A stretch of DNA of 64,000 nucleotides, from positions 1-64,000 of the forward strand of contig NZ_JARVWW010000005.1 of assembly GCF_029846715.1 (NCBI RefSeq). The letters are read 5' to 3'. Positions within the stretch are counted from its first letter, which is position 1; every line of letters begins with the position of its first letter. The notes under the pieces are model-generated. The model saw nothing but the letters and a program-made list of their open reading frames with translations, did no database searches and was not told the DNA's origin. Below are positions 18,712 through 28,258 of this stretch, piece by piece. Source of the stretch: Bradyrhizobium nivariense. GTDB lineage: Bacteria > Pseudomonadota > Alphaproteobacteria > Rhizobiales > Xanthobacteraceae. The position numbers and the translations under genes were made by a program.

Positions 18712-18807
18712 GGGAGATTGGCGGTGGACGAGCCACTCGCCAACCGGGTCAGGTCCGGAAGGAAGCAGCCCTAACGAGGTCCGGATCGGGTCGCTCGTCA
18801 GTCTCCT
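18712..18807 (+). ncRNA. ffs: Signal recognition particle RNA, small bacterial type
   Basis: About 96 nt. It contains the conserved apical SRP54-binding sequence GGTCAGGTCCGGAAGGAAGC, closed on the other side by GGTCCGGATCGGGTC. The outer helix pairs GGAGA (18713-18717) with TCTCC (18802-18806), and GACGAGC pairs with GCTCGTC. A short T-run follows and may end transcription. SRP RNA with Ffh guides membrane proteins to the translocon. Location just ahead of dnaX is common in alphaproteobacteria. Confidence 0.95.
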
Positions 18808-18904
18808 ACCAGTTTTTCCGAGCGAATTGCGCCGGCGGCTCAAGCCGCCAGCGCGCTCCTTTCCGCAAAAGCCGGCCGAAAGACATTCCATTGCGGATCG
18901 ACCG

Positions 18905-20725
18905 ATGACCGACGCTGGCGCCCCTCCCAACCCTGACAGCGCCGGCCAGGCCAGCACGCCCTACCGGGTGCTGGCGCGCAAATACCGTCCCTCCAGTTTC
19001 GACGATCTGATCGGCCAGGAGGCGGTGGTCCGCACCGTCTCCAATGCGTTCGAGACCGGCCGCATTCCGCAGGCCTGGATTCTCACCGGCGTCCGCGGGG
19101 TCGGCAAGACTACCACCGCGCGCATCCTTGCCCGTGCGCTCAACTACGAGATGCCGGATAGCTCGGTGAAGGGCCCGACCGTCCAGATGCCGACGCTCGG
19201 CGTGCATTGCCAGGCGATCATGGAAAGCCGGCACATGGACGTGCTGGAGATGGACGCGGCCTCGCACACCGGCGTCGACGACGTCCGTCAGATCAATGAC
19301 AGCGTGCGCTACGCGCCGGCCAGCGCCCGCTACAAGGTCTACATCATCGACGAAGTCCACATGCTGTCGACGGCGGCGTTCAACGCCTTCCTGAAGACGC
19401 TGGAGGAACCGCCGGAGCACGCCAAATTCGTGTTCGCCACGACGGAGATTCGTAAGGTTCCAGTCACGGTGCTGTCGCGCTGCCAGCGTTTTGACCTGCG
19501 CCGCGTCGAGGCCGACGTGCTGATGAAGCATCTCGCCAACATCGCCGCCAAGGAAAGCGTCGAGATCGAGCCGGAGGCGCTCGGCATCATCGCGCGCGCG
19601 GCGGAAGGCTCGGTGCGCGATTCGCTGTCGCTGCTCGACCAGGCGATCGCGCATGCGGCGGGCACCGTGAAGGCCGACGCTGTCCGGCAGATGCTGGGGC
19701 TCGCCGACCGCACCCGCGTCATCGACCTCTTCGATTCGCTGGCGCGCGGCGACATCGCCAGCGCCTTCAGGGAGTTCCGCGACCAGTACGACGTCGGCGC
19801 CGATCCGATCGTCGTGCTCTCGGATCTCGCCGAGTTCGTCAATTTCGTCACCCGCGTGAAGATCGTGCCGGCGACCGCCGACAACGTCGCTTATGGCGAG
19901 ACCGAGCGCGTGCGCGCGCGGGATTTCGCCTCGAAGATATCGATGCGCGTGCTGTCGCGGATGTGGCAGATGCTGCTCAAGGGCATCACCGAGGTGCAGG
20001 CCGCGACGCGGCCCGCCGCGGCGGCGGAGATGGTGCTGGTGCGCATCGCCTATGTCGCCGACCTGCCGACGCCGGACGAAGCGATCAAGATGCTGGAGCA
20101 GAACGGCGGCGGTTCGCCGGTCGTGAGCGGTGGCAGTGCCGCGCGTAGCGCGGGCGCCGCGCCGGTTGCGTCCGCAGCGCCTGTTCGCATGCCGAATTCG
20201 TCGCCGTCCTCGTTCGGCGGCGGAGGTGGGGCCCGTCCGCAAATGGCTGCGCCCGCCGCTGACCCGCAAGCCGCGGCGCCCGTGTTGCGCGTCACGAGCT
20301 TCACCCAGCTCGTCGCGCTTGCCGGCCAGCGGCGCGACCTCCTGACCAAGGGCGCGCTCGAAGGCGACATGCGCCTCGTCCGTTTCGAGGAGGGCCGGCT
20401 GGAAGTCGCGCTCGAGCCCAACGCCTCCAAGACCATGATTTCCGATCTCGCGCGTAAATTCGAGCTTTGGACCGGGCGCCGCTGGACCGTGATCGTCTCC
20501 AACGAGCAGGGCCAGCCGACGCTGCGCTCGGTGAACCAGGCGGCCAAGCAGGAACATGCGCGCACCGCCGAGGCCGATCCGCGGGTGCGGGAGGTGCTGT
20601 CGCGTTTTCCGGGTGCGAAGGTCGTCGAAGTCCGCAGACTTGCCCCCGAGGCGCCGGAATCCGATATTAACGCCGACTATGGCAGTGACGATCCGCCCGA
20701 CGGTTCCGACGGCGACGATCTCTAG
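18905..20725 (+). CDS. dnaX: DNA polymerase III subunit gamma/tau
   Basis: 606-residue clamp-loader ATPase. Walker A is GVRGVGKT at 62-69, Walker B is IIDEVHML, the SRC sensor is in [14 protein letters not shown], and the Gly/Ala/Pro-rich linker leads to a tau-like C-terminal part. The zinc-binding insert after Walker A has only one cysteine (Cys102) in place of the usual four. I use the ATG at 18905; 26 upstream in-frame codons fall in the leader after the SRP RNA. It is followed by ybaB and recR, the usual dnaX-ybaB-recR order, with a family E repeat inserted. Confidence 0.95.
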   Translation: MTDAGAPPNPDSAGQASTPYRVLARKYRPSSFDDLIGQEAVVRTVSNAFETGRIPQAWILTGVRGVGKTTTARILARALNYEMPDSSVKGPTVQMPTLGVHCQAIMESRHMDVLEMDAASHTGVDDVRQINDSVRYAPASARYKVYIIDEVHMLSTAAFNAFLKTLEEPPEHAKFVFATTEIRKVPVTVLSRCQRFDLRRVEADVLMKHLANIAAKESVEIEPEALGIIARAAEGSVRDSLSLLDQAIAHAAGTVKADAVRQMLGLADRTRVIDLFDSLARGDIASAFREFRDQYDVGADPIVVLSDLAEFVNFVTRVKIVPATADNVAYGETERVRARDFASKISMRVLSRMWQMLLKGITEVQAATRPAAAAEMVLVRIAYVADLPTPDEAIKMLEQNGGGSPVVSGGSAARSAGAAPVASAAPVRMPNSSPSSFGGGGGARPQMAAPAADPQAAAPVLRVTSFTQLVALAGQRRDLLTKGALEGDMRLVRFEEGRLEVALEPNASKTMISDLARKFELWTGRRWTVIVSNEQGQPTLRSVNQAAKQEHARTAEADPRVREVLSRFPGAKVVEVRRLAPEAPESDINADYGSDDPPDGSDGDDL

Positions 20726-20833
20726 AGCATGATCCGGACCCGAAGGGCCGCGCTAGCGCAAAGTGTGAAGCGGTTTTCCGATTAGATCATGCTCAAAACA
20801 ATAAGCGAAGGCGCGATGATGATTCATCGCGCC
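20726..20833. repeat. Two-hairpin repeat, family E copy 1
   Basis: Hairpin one pairs GCATGATCCGGA... with TTTTCCGATTAGATCATGC. Hairpin two is GGCGCGATGATGATTCATCG followed by CGCC. It is inserted between the dnaX stop (which it touches) and ybaB, and is more diverged than the copies at 29.8 and 44.6 kb. Confidence 0.85.
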
Positions 20834-20850
20834 AACCAAGGACAGCACCG

Positions 20851-21171
20851 ATGGTCGATATTTTCGGCATGATGAAGCAGGCGCAGCAGCTGCAATCCAA
20901 GATGCAGGAGATGCAGGACCAACTCGCCAACGTCGAGGTCGAGGGCATCTCCGGCGGCGGTCTCGTCGCCGTGCGTATGACCGCGAAGATGGACGTCAAG
21001 GGCGTCAAGATCGATCCCTCGCTGATGAAGGCGGAGGAGCGCGAGGTGCTCGAGGACCTGCTGGTCACCGCGTTCGGTGACGCCCGCCGCAAGGCGGAAG
21101 CCGCCATGCAGGAGAAGATGCAGGCGCTCACGGGCGGGCTCAGCCTGCCGCCGGGGATGTTCGGCCAGTAA
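20851..21171 (+). CDS. YbaB/EbfC family nucleoid-associated protein
   Basis: 106-residue small DNA-binding protein of the YbaB/EbfC family, with the usual N-terminal Met/Gln-rich helix ([19 protein letters not shown]) and the [10 protein letters not shown] strand region. Family members bind DNA as dimers and are linked to recombination repair. The stop codon is one base before the recR start, so the two are coupled. Confidence 0.96.
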   Translation: MVDIFGMMKQAQQLQSKMQEMQDQLANVEVEGISGGGLVAVRMTAKMDVKGVKIDPSLMKAEEREVLEDLLVTAFGDARRKAEAAMQEKMQALTGGLSLPPGMFGQ

Positions 21172-21172
21172 T

Positions 21173-21775
21173 ATGGGCGCTGTCGCGGGTCCTGAAATCG
21201 AGCGGCTGGTCCAGCTTCTCGCACGGCTGCCGGGCCTCGGTCCGCGCTCGGCGCGGCGCGCCGCGCTGCATCTGATCAAGAAGCGCGAAGCGCTGATGAT
21301 ACCGCTGTCCTCGGCCATGCAGGTCGCGCTCGACAAGGTCCAGGTCTGCAAGACCTGCGGCAGCATCGACACGCAAAATCCCTGCACGGTCTGCATCGAT
21401 CCGAAGCGCGATCCCTCGATCATCGTCGTCGTCGCCGACGTTGCCGATCTCTGGGCGCTGGAACGGGCCAATGCGACCCAGGGGCGCTATCACGTGTTGG
21501 GCGCGACCTTGTCGCCGCTCGACGGCGTCGGCCCGCAGGACCTCACCATCGAGGCGCTGGTCGCGCGCGCGCATGACGCGCAGGTGCATGAAGTCATCCT
21601 GGCGCTCAATGCCACCGTCGATGGCCAGACCACGGCGCATTACATCACCGACCTGCTTCAGGACGCCAACGTAAAAGTAACCCGGCTCGCCCATGGTGTG
21701 CCGGTCGGCGGCGAGCTTGATTATCTCGATGAAGGTACGCTATCGGCCGCGATGCGGCAGCGCACCCTGTTCTAG
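21173..21775 (+). CDS. recR: Recombination protein RecR
   Basis: 200-residue member of the RecFOR pathway that loads RecA at gaps. It has the N-terminal helix-hairpin-helix ([19 protein letters not shown]), the Cys4 zinc finger (CKTCG...CTVC), a Toprim domain and a C-terminal Walker-like segment. The ATG at 21173 lies immediately after the ybaB stop. Length is standard. Confidence 0.97.
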   Translation: MGAVAGPEIERLVQLLARLPGLGPRSARRAALHLIKKREALMIPLSSAMQVALDKVQVCKTCGSIDTQNPCTVCIDPKRDPSIIVVVADVADLWALERANATQGRYHVLGATLSPLDGVGPQDLTIEALVARAHDAQVHEVILALNATVDGQTTAHYITDLLQDANVKVTRLAHGVPVGGELDYLDEGTLSAAMRQRTLF

Positions 21776-21801
21776 CCATCCAGACTTACGGAACGGACGA
21801 C

Positions 21802-22239
21802 ATGACGAAACTTTTCGCCACACGATGGGCTTTGGTCGCGACGATGACGTTGCTGGCAACGCCGGCCATCTCCGCGCAGCAGGACGACGGGGCTCCGCCG
21901 CCGTCGAAGCCTGGCAAGCCGATCAATGCCGGCGAGGTGCTCTCGGGCGAGTTGAACACGATGAAAGTGCGCGACGTCAAGAACGTCGGCAAGCGGGTCG
22001 CGACCTACCAGATCACCTCCGAGCCGCGCCGGCTGCCGCCGCCGAGCGGGCTGTGCAATCTCGAGACCGGGCCCGAAACCTTCCAGCTCGTTCCCAGCGG
22101 CGACGCGCAGGCCGCACAGCTGAAGACGTTCGCCGGCAAGGAGATCTCGGTCAAAGTCGACGAAGTCGCCTGCGCCAGCGATCCCGGCCAGATGAGCGAG
22201 GCCGTGATCACGAAGTGGAGCCTGATCAAGAAGCAGTAG
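21802..22239 (+). CDS. Small exported hypothetical protein
   Basis: 145 residues. A classical signal peptide (MTKLFATRWALVATMTLLA, cleavage likely after AISA) precedes a Gln/Asp/Pro-rich linker and one small domain with two cysteines (near GLCNLETGPE and VACASDPG) that could form a disulfide. I do not recognise the family. It lies 26 bp after recR and may be co-transcribed with it. A periplasmic location is inferred from the leader only. Confidence 0.8.
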   Translation: MTKLFATRWALVATMTLLATPAISAQQDDGAPPPSKPGKPINAGEVLSGELNTMKVRDVKNVGKRVATYQITSEPRRLPPPSGLCNLETGPETFQLVPSGDAQAAQLKTFAGKEISVKVDEVACASDPGQMSEAVITKWSLIKKQ

Positions 22240-22269
22240 CGGCACACGATGTCCTCACCGCGCTTCCGG

Positions 22270-22410
22270 TGTCATCGCCCGGCTTGACCGGGCGATCCAG
22301 TACGCCGCGGCTTCTCGGTCAATCACAACTGTCTCTGGAATACTGGATGCCCCGCCGGAGCCTGTCATCGGGCTCGCCGAAGGCGAGACCCGGTGGCGGG
22401 GCATGACAGC
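22270..22410. repeat. Palindromic intergenic repeat, family A copy 3, with insertion
   Basis: Family A ends (GTCATCGCCCGGC ... GCGGGGCATGACAG) with the usual ATCCAGTACGCC / TACTGGATGCCCC inner arms. About 40 bp of extra sequence (GGGCTCGCCGAAGGCGAGACC core) is inserted in the right arm and forms its own small hairpin. Confidence 0.8.
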
Positions 22411-22420
22411 GAGCGTTGCG

Positions 22421-23785
22421 CTAAACCCGCACCGGCCCCAGCGCCTCGAAATGCCCGCGCTTCTGCAGCCAGGCCAGCAGCACCAGGCTCGGGATCGCCA
22501 CCAGCATGCAGACCACGAAGAACAGCGGCCAGCCGGTCATGTCCGCCACGAAGCCGGCACCTGACGAGAGATAGGTCCGCCCCACAGCGGCAAGCGCGGT
22601 GAGCAGCGCATACTGCGTCGCCGTGTGCAGCGGGTTCTGGCAGAGCGCCGATAGATAGGCGACGAAGATCACCGTGCCGATGGCGCTGGTGAAATTCTCA
22701 GCCGTGATGGCGAAGGCGAGCGCCCATTGGCTGGTGCCGACGAAGGCCAGCCAGGAGAAGGAGAGGTTCGCGAGCGCCTGCACCACGCCGCCGATCCAAA
22801 GGCTGGTCGCAAGCGAATAGCGCCGCGCGACGAAGCCCCCGGCAAAGCCGCCGATCAGCGTCGCAGCGAGGCCCACGCCCTTCACGATCGCCGCATAGTC
22901 GTTGCGGGAGAAGCCAAGGTCGATCACGAACGGCGCGGTCATGGTGCCGGAGAAGGCGTCGGTGAACTTGAACAGCACGACGAAGGCGAGTGCTGCAAGC
23001 GCGTCTTTGCGCGACAGGAATTCCGAGAAGGCGCCGATCGCCGCGCGCAGCACGCGCGCGAACGCGGTTTCCGTTTGCGTCGCTGCTTCCGCCCGCACCG
23101 ACTGCTCGGGCTCGGTCGCGATCAGCGCGGTGATGGTCCCGATCAGCACCATCGACGCCATCACCATATAGCCCCACATCCAGGCGGATGTGCGGGTGAT
23201 GCCGGTGCTCTCGAAGCCCGAGACGATGAACAGCGCGCCGGCGGTCGAGACCAGCATGCCGATGCGATAGGCCGCGACATAGGACGCCATGCCGGCGGCC
23301 TGCTCGCTCTCCGGCAGGCTCTCGACGCGGAAGGCATCGACCACGATGTCCTGCGTCGACGAGGTCGTCGCCACCAGCAGGGCGCCGAGCGCGACGTAGA
23401 ACGGTGAGCGCGCGGGATCGGTGAGCGCCAGCAGCAGGATCGCGACGATCAGCAGCAATTGCGAAAACAGCAGCCAGCCGCGCCGCCGCCCGAACGCGTG
23501 CGTGAACAGCGGCACGTGCAGCGCATCGACCAGCGGCGCCCACAGGAATTTCAGCGTGTAGGGCGTGCCGACCAGCGCAAACAGCCCGATGGTCTTGAGA
23601 TCGACACCGGATTCCCGCATCCACACCAGCAGCGTCGAGCCCGACAGCGCCAGCGGCAGCCCGGACGAGAAGCCGAGGAACAGCACGATCAGCACCCGCG
23701 GCTGCAGGTGAACGGCAAGGCTGTCACGCCAGGAGGTGGCGGGCGCGTCAGCGCCGGCGGAGGAGGTCGCGTCGGGTGCGGTCAT
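22421..23785 (-). CDS. ampG: AmpG-type muropeptide MFS transporter
   Basis: 454-residue major facilitator with about twelve to fourteen hydrophobic segments. The N-terminal part has the AmpG-like pattern FLGFSSGLPLALSGSTLLVW and GLFALVGTPYTLKFLWAPLVD. In the family this inner-membrane permease imports anhydromuropeptides for cell-wall recycling and, where an AmpC system exists, beta-lactamase induction. It stands alone between two repeats. Specific substrate is inferred from family only. Confidence 0.9.
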   Translation of the reverse strand: MTAPDATSSAGADAPATSWRDSLAVHLQPRVLIVLFLGFSSGLPLALSGSTLLVWMRESGVDLKTIGLFALVGTPYTLKFLWAPLVDALHVPLFTHAFGRRRGWLLFSQLLLIVAILLLALTDPARSPFYVALGALLVATTSSTQDIVVDAFRVESLPESEQAAGMASYVAAYRIGMLVSTAGALFIVSGFESTGITRTSAWMWGYMVMASMVLIGTITALIATEPEQSVRAEAATQTETAFARVLRAAIGAFSEFLSRKDALAALAFVVLFKFTDAFSGTMTAPFVIDLGFSRNDYAAIVKGVGLAATLIGGFAGGFVARRYSLATSLWIGGVVQALANLSFSWLAFVGTSQWALAFAITAENFTSAIGTVIFVAYLSALCQNPLHTATQYALLTALAAVGRTYLSSGAGFVADMTGWPLFFVVCMLVAIPSLVLLAWLQKRGHFEALGPVRV

Positions 23786-23861
23786 GGGAGGGTGTTAGCA
23801 GATTCTGGAGGAAAAGACTCTTGCCGAGGTCCGCGAGGCGGAAGCTCTCAACATCCCACAG

Positions 23862-23964
23862 TGTCATCGTCCGCGAAGGCGGACGATCCAGTACTCACCA
23901 GCGTTTCGGTTCAATCACGACCGCCGCAGCGTACTGGATGCCCCGCCTGCGCGGGGCATGACAG
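23862..23964. repeat. Palindromic intergenic repeat, family A copy 4
   Basis: 103 bp. TGTCATCGTCCGCGAAGGCG at the left and GGATGCCCCGCCTGCGCGGG followed by GCATGACAG at the right. It ends two bases before the GIY-YIG stop codon and forms the left bracket of that gene. Confidence 0.9.
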
Positions 23965-23966
23965 CG

Positions 23967-24269
23967 TCATGGTGGCCCGGCTATCCCGGGATAAAGGTCA
24001 TCCCAGTTCGGATTGTGCTGCTCGATCAACCGAACCTTCCAGGCCCTGTTCCATTTCTTGAGTCGCTTCTCGCGTTTGATCGCGTTTTCCGGGTCGTCGA
24101 ACTGCTCGAAGTAGACGAGCCGGGCGACATCGTACTTCTCTGTAAAGCTCTCGATGACCTTCGATTTATGTTCGGCCACGCGGCGAATGAGATCATTTGT
24201 CACGCCGATATAGAGGGTGCCGCCGATCTTGCTGGCGAGGATGTAGACGTAGTAGCACCGCGTGCCCAT
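23967..24269 (-). CDS. Single-domain GIY-YIG endonuclease (UPF0213/YhbQ-like)
   Basis: 100-residue stand-alone GIY-YIG domain. The first strand carries YVYILASK and LYIGVTNDLIRRVAEHK, so the motif is YVY...YIG with the conserved Arg of helix one. The downstream Glu is in NAIKREKRLKKW, the typical metal-binding helix. The family includes nicking and structure-specific nucleases of unknown cellular role. Family A repeats lie two bases after its stop and 16 bases before its start, in the same orientation, so the gene and repeats may form one unit. Confidence 0.9.
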   Translation of the reverse strand: MGTRCYYVYILASKIGGTLYIGVTNDLIRRVAEHKSKVIESFTEKYDVARLVYFEQFDDPENAIKREKRLKKWNRAWKVRLIEQHNPNWDDLYPGIAGPP

Positions 24270-24285
24270 GCCGCCTCTCCTCCGC

Positions 24286-24386
24286 TGTCATCGTCCGCGA
24301 AGGCGGACGATCCAGTAATCACCGGCGCCTCGGTTCAATCACGACCGCCGCGGCGTACTGGATGCCCCGCCTGCGGGGCATGACAG
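24286..24386. repeat. Palindromic intergenic repeat, family A copy 5
   Basis: 101 bp. It is very close in sequence to copy 4 (shared TGTCATCGTCCGCGAAGGCG and GGTTCAATCACGACCGCCG). It forms the right bracket of the GIY-YIG gene and ends 12 bp before the rmuC stop codon. Confidence 0.9.
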
Positions 24387-24398
24387 CGTGCCTCAATC

Positions 24399-25598
24399 CT
24401 ACTCCCCGGCCTGGAGCTTCCGCGGGAACAGCTCGGCAGCGCCGGTCGCCACCAGATGCGGGCCTTCGGGCGCGTCGGTCTTGCTGAAATCGAGCTCTTC
24501 GATGCGCCCAGCGCGTTTCTCGATCTTGTCGGCGGAGATCAGGATCTGGCGGACGTCCTCGTTCGCGTCGGAAAAATGCTTCTGCAATTTCGTCACGCGG
24601 TCGCGCAGGCGGCCGAGGTCGTCGCCGAGCTTGATCACCTCGGTGCGGATCTGGTCGGCGGCGTCGCGCATGCGCGCGTCCTTCATGATCTGCTGCATCA
24701 CCTGGATGGCGAGCATCAAGAGCGAGGGCGACACCAGCACGACGCGGGCGCGATAGGCCTTCTGGATCACGTCGTCGAAACCGTCGTGGATTTCGGCGTA
24801 GACCGATTCCGACGGCACGAACATCAACGCCATCTCCTGGGTCTCGCCGGCGACGAGATATTTTTCGGCGATGTCGCTGACATGCTTCATCACGTCGCCG
24901 CGCAAGCGCTGCGTGGCGATGCGCTTCTCCTCGTCGCTGCGCGCGTCGTGCAGCGCGGTCATGGCCTCCAGCGGGAATTTCGCGTCGATGCAGAGCGGCC
25001 GCTGGTCGGGCAGGAACACGACGCAGTCCGGCCGTTTGCCGGTCGAGAGCGTGAACTGGAACTCGTAGGCGCCCTTGGGAAGCCCGTCCTGGACGATCGC
25101 CTCCATCCGCGCCTGGCCGAAGGCGCCGCGCGACTGCTTGTTGGCGAGCACGTCGCGCAGGGTCGTCACCTGCGTGGTGAGGTCGGTGAGGTTCTTGTGC
25201 GCGCTGTCGATGATGCCGAGCCGCTCGTGCAGCGCGCGCAGGCTCTCCATGGTGTTGCGGGTGGTATGCTCCATGGATTGGCCGACACGGTGGGTCACCG
25301 AATCCAGCCGCTCGTTGACCGCACGCGCCATGTCGGCCTGGCGACCGGCGAGCGTCTGGGTCATGGCGTCGACCCGGCCCGAAGCCTCGCTCTGGGCGTG
25401 CAGCATCTGGCTGACGCGCTCCTCGAGCTCGTCGGCGCGGATGGCGTTGGCCATCGCGAGTTCCGCGCCGCGCCGGGAGGACCGCGCGATCACCACCGCA
25501 ATGACCACCAGCAGGATGAGGACCAGCGCGCCGAAGCCGATCAGCGCGTCCACGGTGCGCACCGGCCAGTCGCCAGCCAAGAAAATGATCTCGTTCAT
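24399..25598 (-). CDS. rmuC: DNA recombination protein RmuC
   Basis: 399 residues. An N-terminal membrane anchor (ALIGFGALVLILLVVIAVVI) is followed by a long coiled coil (about residues 45-150) and a PD-(D/E)XK-like nuclease core, with PDCVVFLPDQRPLCIDAKFP carrying the Asp and DAK of the motif. RmuC limits inversion at short inverted repeats in E. coli. I chose the ATG at 25598, directly ahead of the anchor. It is divergent from def, and the gap contains three regularly spaced CtrA-like half sites. Confidence 0.95.
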   Translation of the reverse strand: MNEIIFLAGDWPVRTVDALIGFGALVLILLVVIAVVIARSSRRGAELAMANAIRADELEERVSQMLHAQSEASGRVDAMTQTLAGRQADMARAVNERLDSVTHRVGQSMEHTTRNTMESLRALHERLGIIDSAHKNLTDLTTQVTTLRDVLANKQSRGAFGQARMEAIVQDGLPKGAYEFQFTLSTGKRPDCVVFLPDQRPLCIDAKFPLEAMTALHDARSDEEKRIATQRLRGDVMKHVSDIAEKYLVAGETQEMALMFVPSESVYAEIHDGFDDVIQKAYRARVVLVSPSLLMLAIQVMQQIMKDARMRDAADQIRTEVIKLGDDLGRLRDRVTKLQKHFSDANEDVRQILISADKIEKRAGRIEELDFSKTDAPEGPHLVATGAAELFPRKLQAGE

Positions 25599-25647
25599 GC
25601 CTCCGCTTCTAGCCGATTCGCTCGACCGCACGAACGAATAGCGAACA

Positions 25648-25719
25648 TTTATGGTAAATGCTCCCTTAATTTTTATGGTTAACGAAACCTGAAGTTTTAT
25701 GGTTAGCGGAGGGTTAACG
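25648..25719. promoter_or_regulatory. Three TTTATGGT repeats at exact 24-bp spacing (CtrA-like half sites)
   Basis: TTTATGGT begins at 25648, 25672 and 25696. The middle copy reads ATGGTTAA, the reverse complement of the TTAACCAT half-site recognised by CtrA in Caulobacter. The outer copies read ATGGTAAA and ATGGTTAG, and further TTAA sequences lie at 25666 and 25714. The array sits in the divergent rmuC-def intergenic region and could control either gene. The factor is inferred. Confidence 0.5.
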
Positions 25720-25769
25720 GGGTTCCCGGCCGCATTGACCGCATCGGGCGCGCGGATTAAATCGCGGCC

Positions 25770-26294
25770 ATGGCCCTCAGAGAAATCATCATCCTGCCCG
25801 ACAAGCAGCTGCGTCTGGTCTCCAAACCGATCGAGAAGGTCACGCCGGAGATCCGCAAGCTTGCCGACGACATGTTCGAGACCATGTACGACGCGCCCGG
25901 CATCGGGCTCGCGGCGATCCAGATCGCGCAGCCGTTGCGGCTGATCACCATGGACCTCGCCAAGCCCGACCAGGACGGCGAGACCAAGCCCGAGCCGCGC
26001 GTCTTCATCAATCCGGAAATCATCGCCTCCTCCGAGGAATTGTCGGTCTACGAGGAAGGCTGCCTGTCGATCCCCGAATATTACGAGGAGGTCGAGCGGC
26101 CTGCGAAGGTGCGGGTGCGCTACACTGATCTGGACGGCAAAGTGCACGAGGAGGACGCCGAAGGCCTCTACGCCACCTGCATCCAGCACGAGATCGACCA
26201 TCTCAACGGCGTGCTGTTCGTCGACTATCTGTCAAAACTCAAGCGCGACCGCGTGCTGAAAAAGTTCGAGAAAGCCGCCAAGCGCGCGGAGTGA
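25770..26294 (+). CDS. def: Peptide deformylase
   Basis: 174-residue metalloenzyme that removes the N-formyl group from new proteins. All three family motifs are present: [15 protein letters not shown] (metal-binding Cys) and QHEIDHL (HEXXH metal site). It is followed after 11 bp by fmt, the enzyme that installs the formyl group, the usual arrangement. Start is the first ATG. Confidence 0.97.
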   Translation: MALREIIILPDKQLRLVSKPIEKVTPEIRKLADDMFETMYDAPGIGLAAIQIAQPLRLITMDLAKPDQDGETKPEPRVFINPEIIASSEELSVYEEGCLSIPEYYEEVERPAKVRVRYTDLDGKVHEEDAEGLYATCIQHEIDHLNGVLFVDYLSKLKRDRVLKKFEKAAKRAE

Positions 26295-26305
26295 GGTTCT
26301 CTGTC

Positions 26306-27241
26306 ATGCCCCTCCGCCTGATCTTCATAGGCACGCCCGATTTCTCCGTGCCGACGCTGCTTGAGTTGGTCGCGCATGGCCACGAGATCGCGGCCGTGTA
26401 CACCCGCGCGCCGAAGCCCGGCGGCCGGCGCGGCCTGCAATTGCAACCGACCCCGGTGGAAGAGGCCGCGCGAAAACTCGGCGTTCCCGTACTGACGCCG
26501 AAGACGTTGAAGACGCCGGAGGCGCTGGAAGAATTTCGCGCCTTCGACGCCGATGCTGCCGTCGTCGTCGCCTATGGCATGATCCTGCCGCAGGCGATCC
26601 TCGATGCCCCAAAACTCGGATGCTACAATCTGCACGCTTCGCTGCTGCCGCGCTGGCGGGGTGCGGCTCCCATCAACCGGGCGATCATGGCCGGCGACGC
26701 CGAGAGCGGCGTGATGGTGATGAAGATGGATGTCGGCCTCGACACCGGCGACGTCGCCATGGCGGAACGGCTGGCGATCTCCGACACCATGACAGCGCTC
26801 GATCTGCACGACCGGCTCTCGCGGCTCGGCGCCGATCTGATGGTGCGCGCCATGGCCGCGCTCGCCCGCGGCGCGCTTCAGCTCAAGCAGCAGAGCGAGG
26901 ACGGCGTCACCTATGCCGCCAAGATCGACAAGGCCGAAGCGCGGATCGACTGGACCAGGCCCGCGCGCGAGGTGCTGCGCCATATCCACGGCCTGTCGCC
27001 ATTCCCCGGCGCCTGGGCCGAACTCGCAGGCGTCGAGGAAAATGCGCGCGTCAAAATCCTGCGCTGCGAGCTTGCTAAGGGGGCCGGCACTCCGGGCGCA
27101 GTGCTCGACGATCACCTCACCGTCGCCTGCGGCGAGGGCGCGATTCGCATTCTCGAGCTCCAGCGCGAAGGCAAGGCGCGCATGCAGGCCGCGGACTTCC
27201 TGCGCGGCGTGCCGCTGAAGCCGGGAGCCAAATTCACCTGA
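26306..27241 (+). CDS. fmt: Methionyl-tRNA formyltransferase
   Basis: 311-residue enzyme that formylates initiator Met-tRNA using 10-formyltetrahydrofolate. The N-terminal Rossmann domain carries the conserved Asn-His-Asp type catalytic region ([19 protein letters not shown]) and the tRNA-side C-terminal OB-fold domain. I prefer the ATG at 26306; an in-frame GTG at 26291 would overlap the def stop. It probably shares a transcript with def. Confidence 0.97.
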   Translation: MPLRLIFIGTPDFSVPTLLELVAHGHEIAAVYTRAPKPGGRRGLQLQPTPVEEAARKLGVPVLTPKTLKTPEALEEFRAFDADAAVVVAYGMILPQAILDAPKLGCYNLHASLLPRWRGAAPINRAIMAGDAESGVMVMKMDVGLDTGDVAMAERLAISDTMTALDLHDRLSRLGADLMVRAMAALARGALQLKQQSEDGVTYAAKIDKAEARIDWTRPAREVLRHIHGLSPFPGAWAELAGVEENARVKILRCELAKGAGTPGAVLDDHLTVACGEGAIRILELQREGKARMQAADFLRGVPLKPGAKFT

Positions 27242-27244
27242 CGC

Positions 27245-27347
27245 TGTCATACCCCGCGAAGGCGGGGTATCCAGTACGCCGAGGCTTCTCGGTCGAACGG
27301 ATAGGCTGCGGAGTACTGGATCGCCCGGTCGAGCCGGGCGATGACAG
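27245..27347. repeat. Palindromic intergenic repeat, family A copy 6
   Basis: 103 bp. TGTCATACCCCGCGAAGGCG left, GGATCGCCCGGTCGAGCC with GGGCGATGACAG right. It fills the fmt-truA gap and ends 14 bp before the truA start, so the truA leader is formed by the repeat. Confidence 0.9.
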
Positions 27348-27361
27348 CGAAACTGGACAAG

Positions 27362-28099
27362 ATGCCCCGCTACAAGCTCATCATCGAATATGACGGCGCG
27401 CCGTTCTTCGGCTGGCAGGTGCAGGAGACGCTGCCCTCGGTGCAGGGCGCGCTGGAGACTGCCGTCAAGGCGATGACCGGCGCGGATGCGCGTGTGCACG
27501 GCGCCGGGCGCACCGATGCCGGTGTGCATGCGCGAGGCCAGGTCGCGCATGTCGATATCGACAAGCAGTTTCCGCAGGGCCGTTTTCGCGACGGGTTGAA
27601 TGCGCATCTGCGCCCGCATCCGGTGGCGGTGCTCGAGGCGGAGATCGTGCCTGAAACATTCGAGGCGCGTTTTTCGGCCGTGAAGCGCCACTACCGCTAC
27701 CGCATCGTCAACACCCGCGCCAATCTCGCGCTCGATGCCGGCCACGCCTGGCGCGTGCCGCGCCGGCTCGATGCCGATGCGATGCACGCGGCGGCGCAGC
27801 GCCTGCTCGGCAAGCACGATTTCACGACGTTTCGCGACACCGAGTGCCAGGCCAAGTCGCCGGAGAAGACGCTCGACCAGCTCGACGTATTGCGCGACGG
27901 ACGCGAGATCACCATCGTCACGTCGGCGCGCTCGTTCCTGCACAGCCAGGTGCGCTCGATGGTGGGGTCGCTGATGTGGGTCGGCGAAGGCCGCTGGACC
28001 GCGGACGATCTCTCCGCAGCGCTCGCCGCGCGTAACCGCGCCGCCTGCGGCATCGTCGCCCCGCCGGACGGGCTGTATCTGATGAAGGTGGATTATTGA
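27362..28099 (+). CDS. truA: tRNA pseudouridine synthase A
   Basis: 245-residue enzyme making pseudouridine at positions 38-40 of the tRNA anticodon arm. The catalytic Asp is in the family motif [29 protein letters not shown] is the conserved C-terminal segment. I use the ATG at 27362 ([12 protein letters not shown]); an earlier in-frame ATG at 27341 lies inside the repeat. Its ribosome-binding region must lie at the repeat boundary. Confidence 0.96.
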   Translation: MPRYKLIIEYDGAPFFGWQVQETLPSVQGALETAVKAMTGADARVHGAGRTDAGVHARGQVAHVDIDKQFPQGRFRDGLNAHLRPHPVAVLEAEIVPETFEARFSAVKRHYRYRIVNTRANLALDAGHAWRVPRRLDADAMHAAAQRLLGKHDFTTFRDTECQAKSPEKTLDQLDVLRDGREITIVTSARSFLHSQVRSMVGSLMWVGEGRWTADDLSAALAARNRAACGIVAPPDGLYLMKVDY

Positions 28100-28129
28100 C
28101 GGGGGCGGGCGTTCTCGCCCCATTATTGG

Positions 28130-28233
28130 TGTCATGCCCCGCGCAGGCGGGGCATCCAGTACGCCGCAGTCTCTCGGTTCAATCACAACCGTCTCTGGAA
28201 TACTGGATCGCCCGCCTTCGCGGGCGATGACAG
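28130..28233. repeat. Palindromic intergenic repeat, family A copy 7
   Basis: 104 bp. TGTCATGCCCCGCGCAGGCG left, TACTGGATCGCCCGCC and CGCGGGCGATGACAG right. It sits between the convergent truA and dapE genes, where it could terminate both. Confidence 0.9.
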
Positions 28234-28258
28234 CGAAATGCATGGCGGGTGCTGAGGC

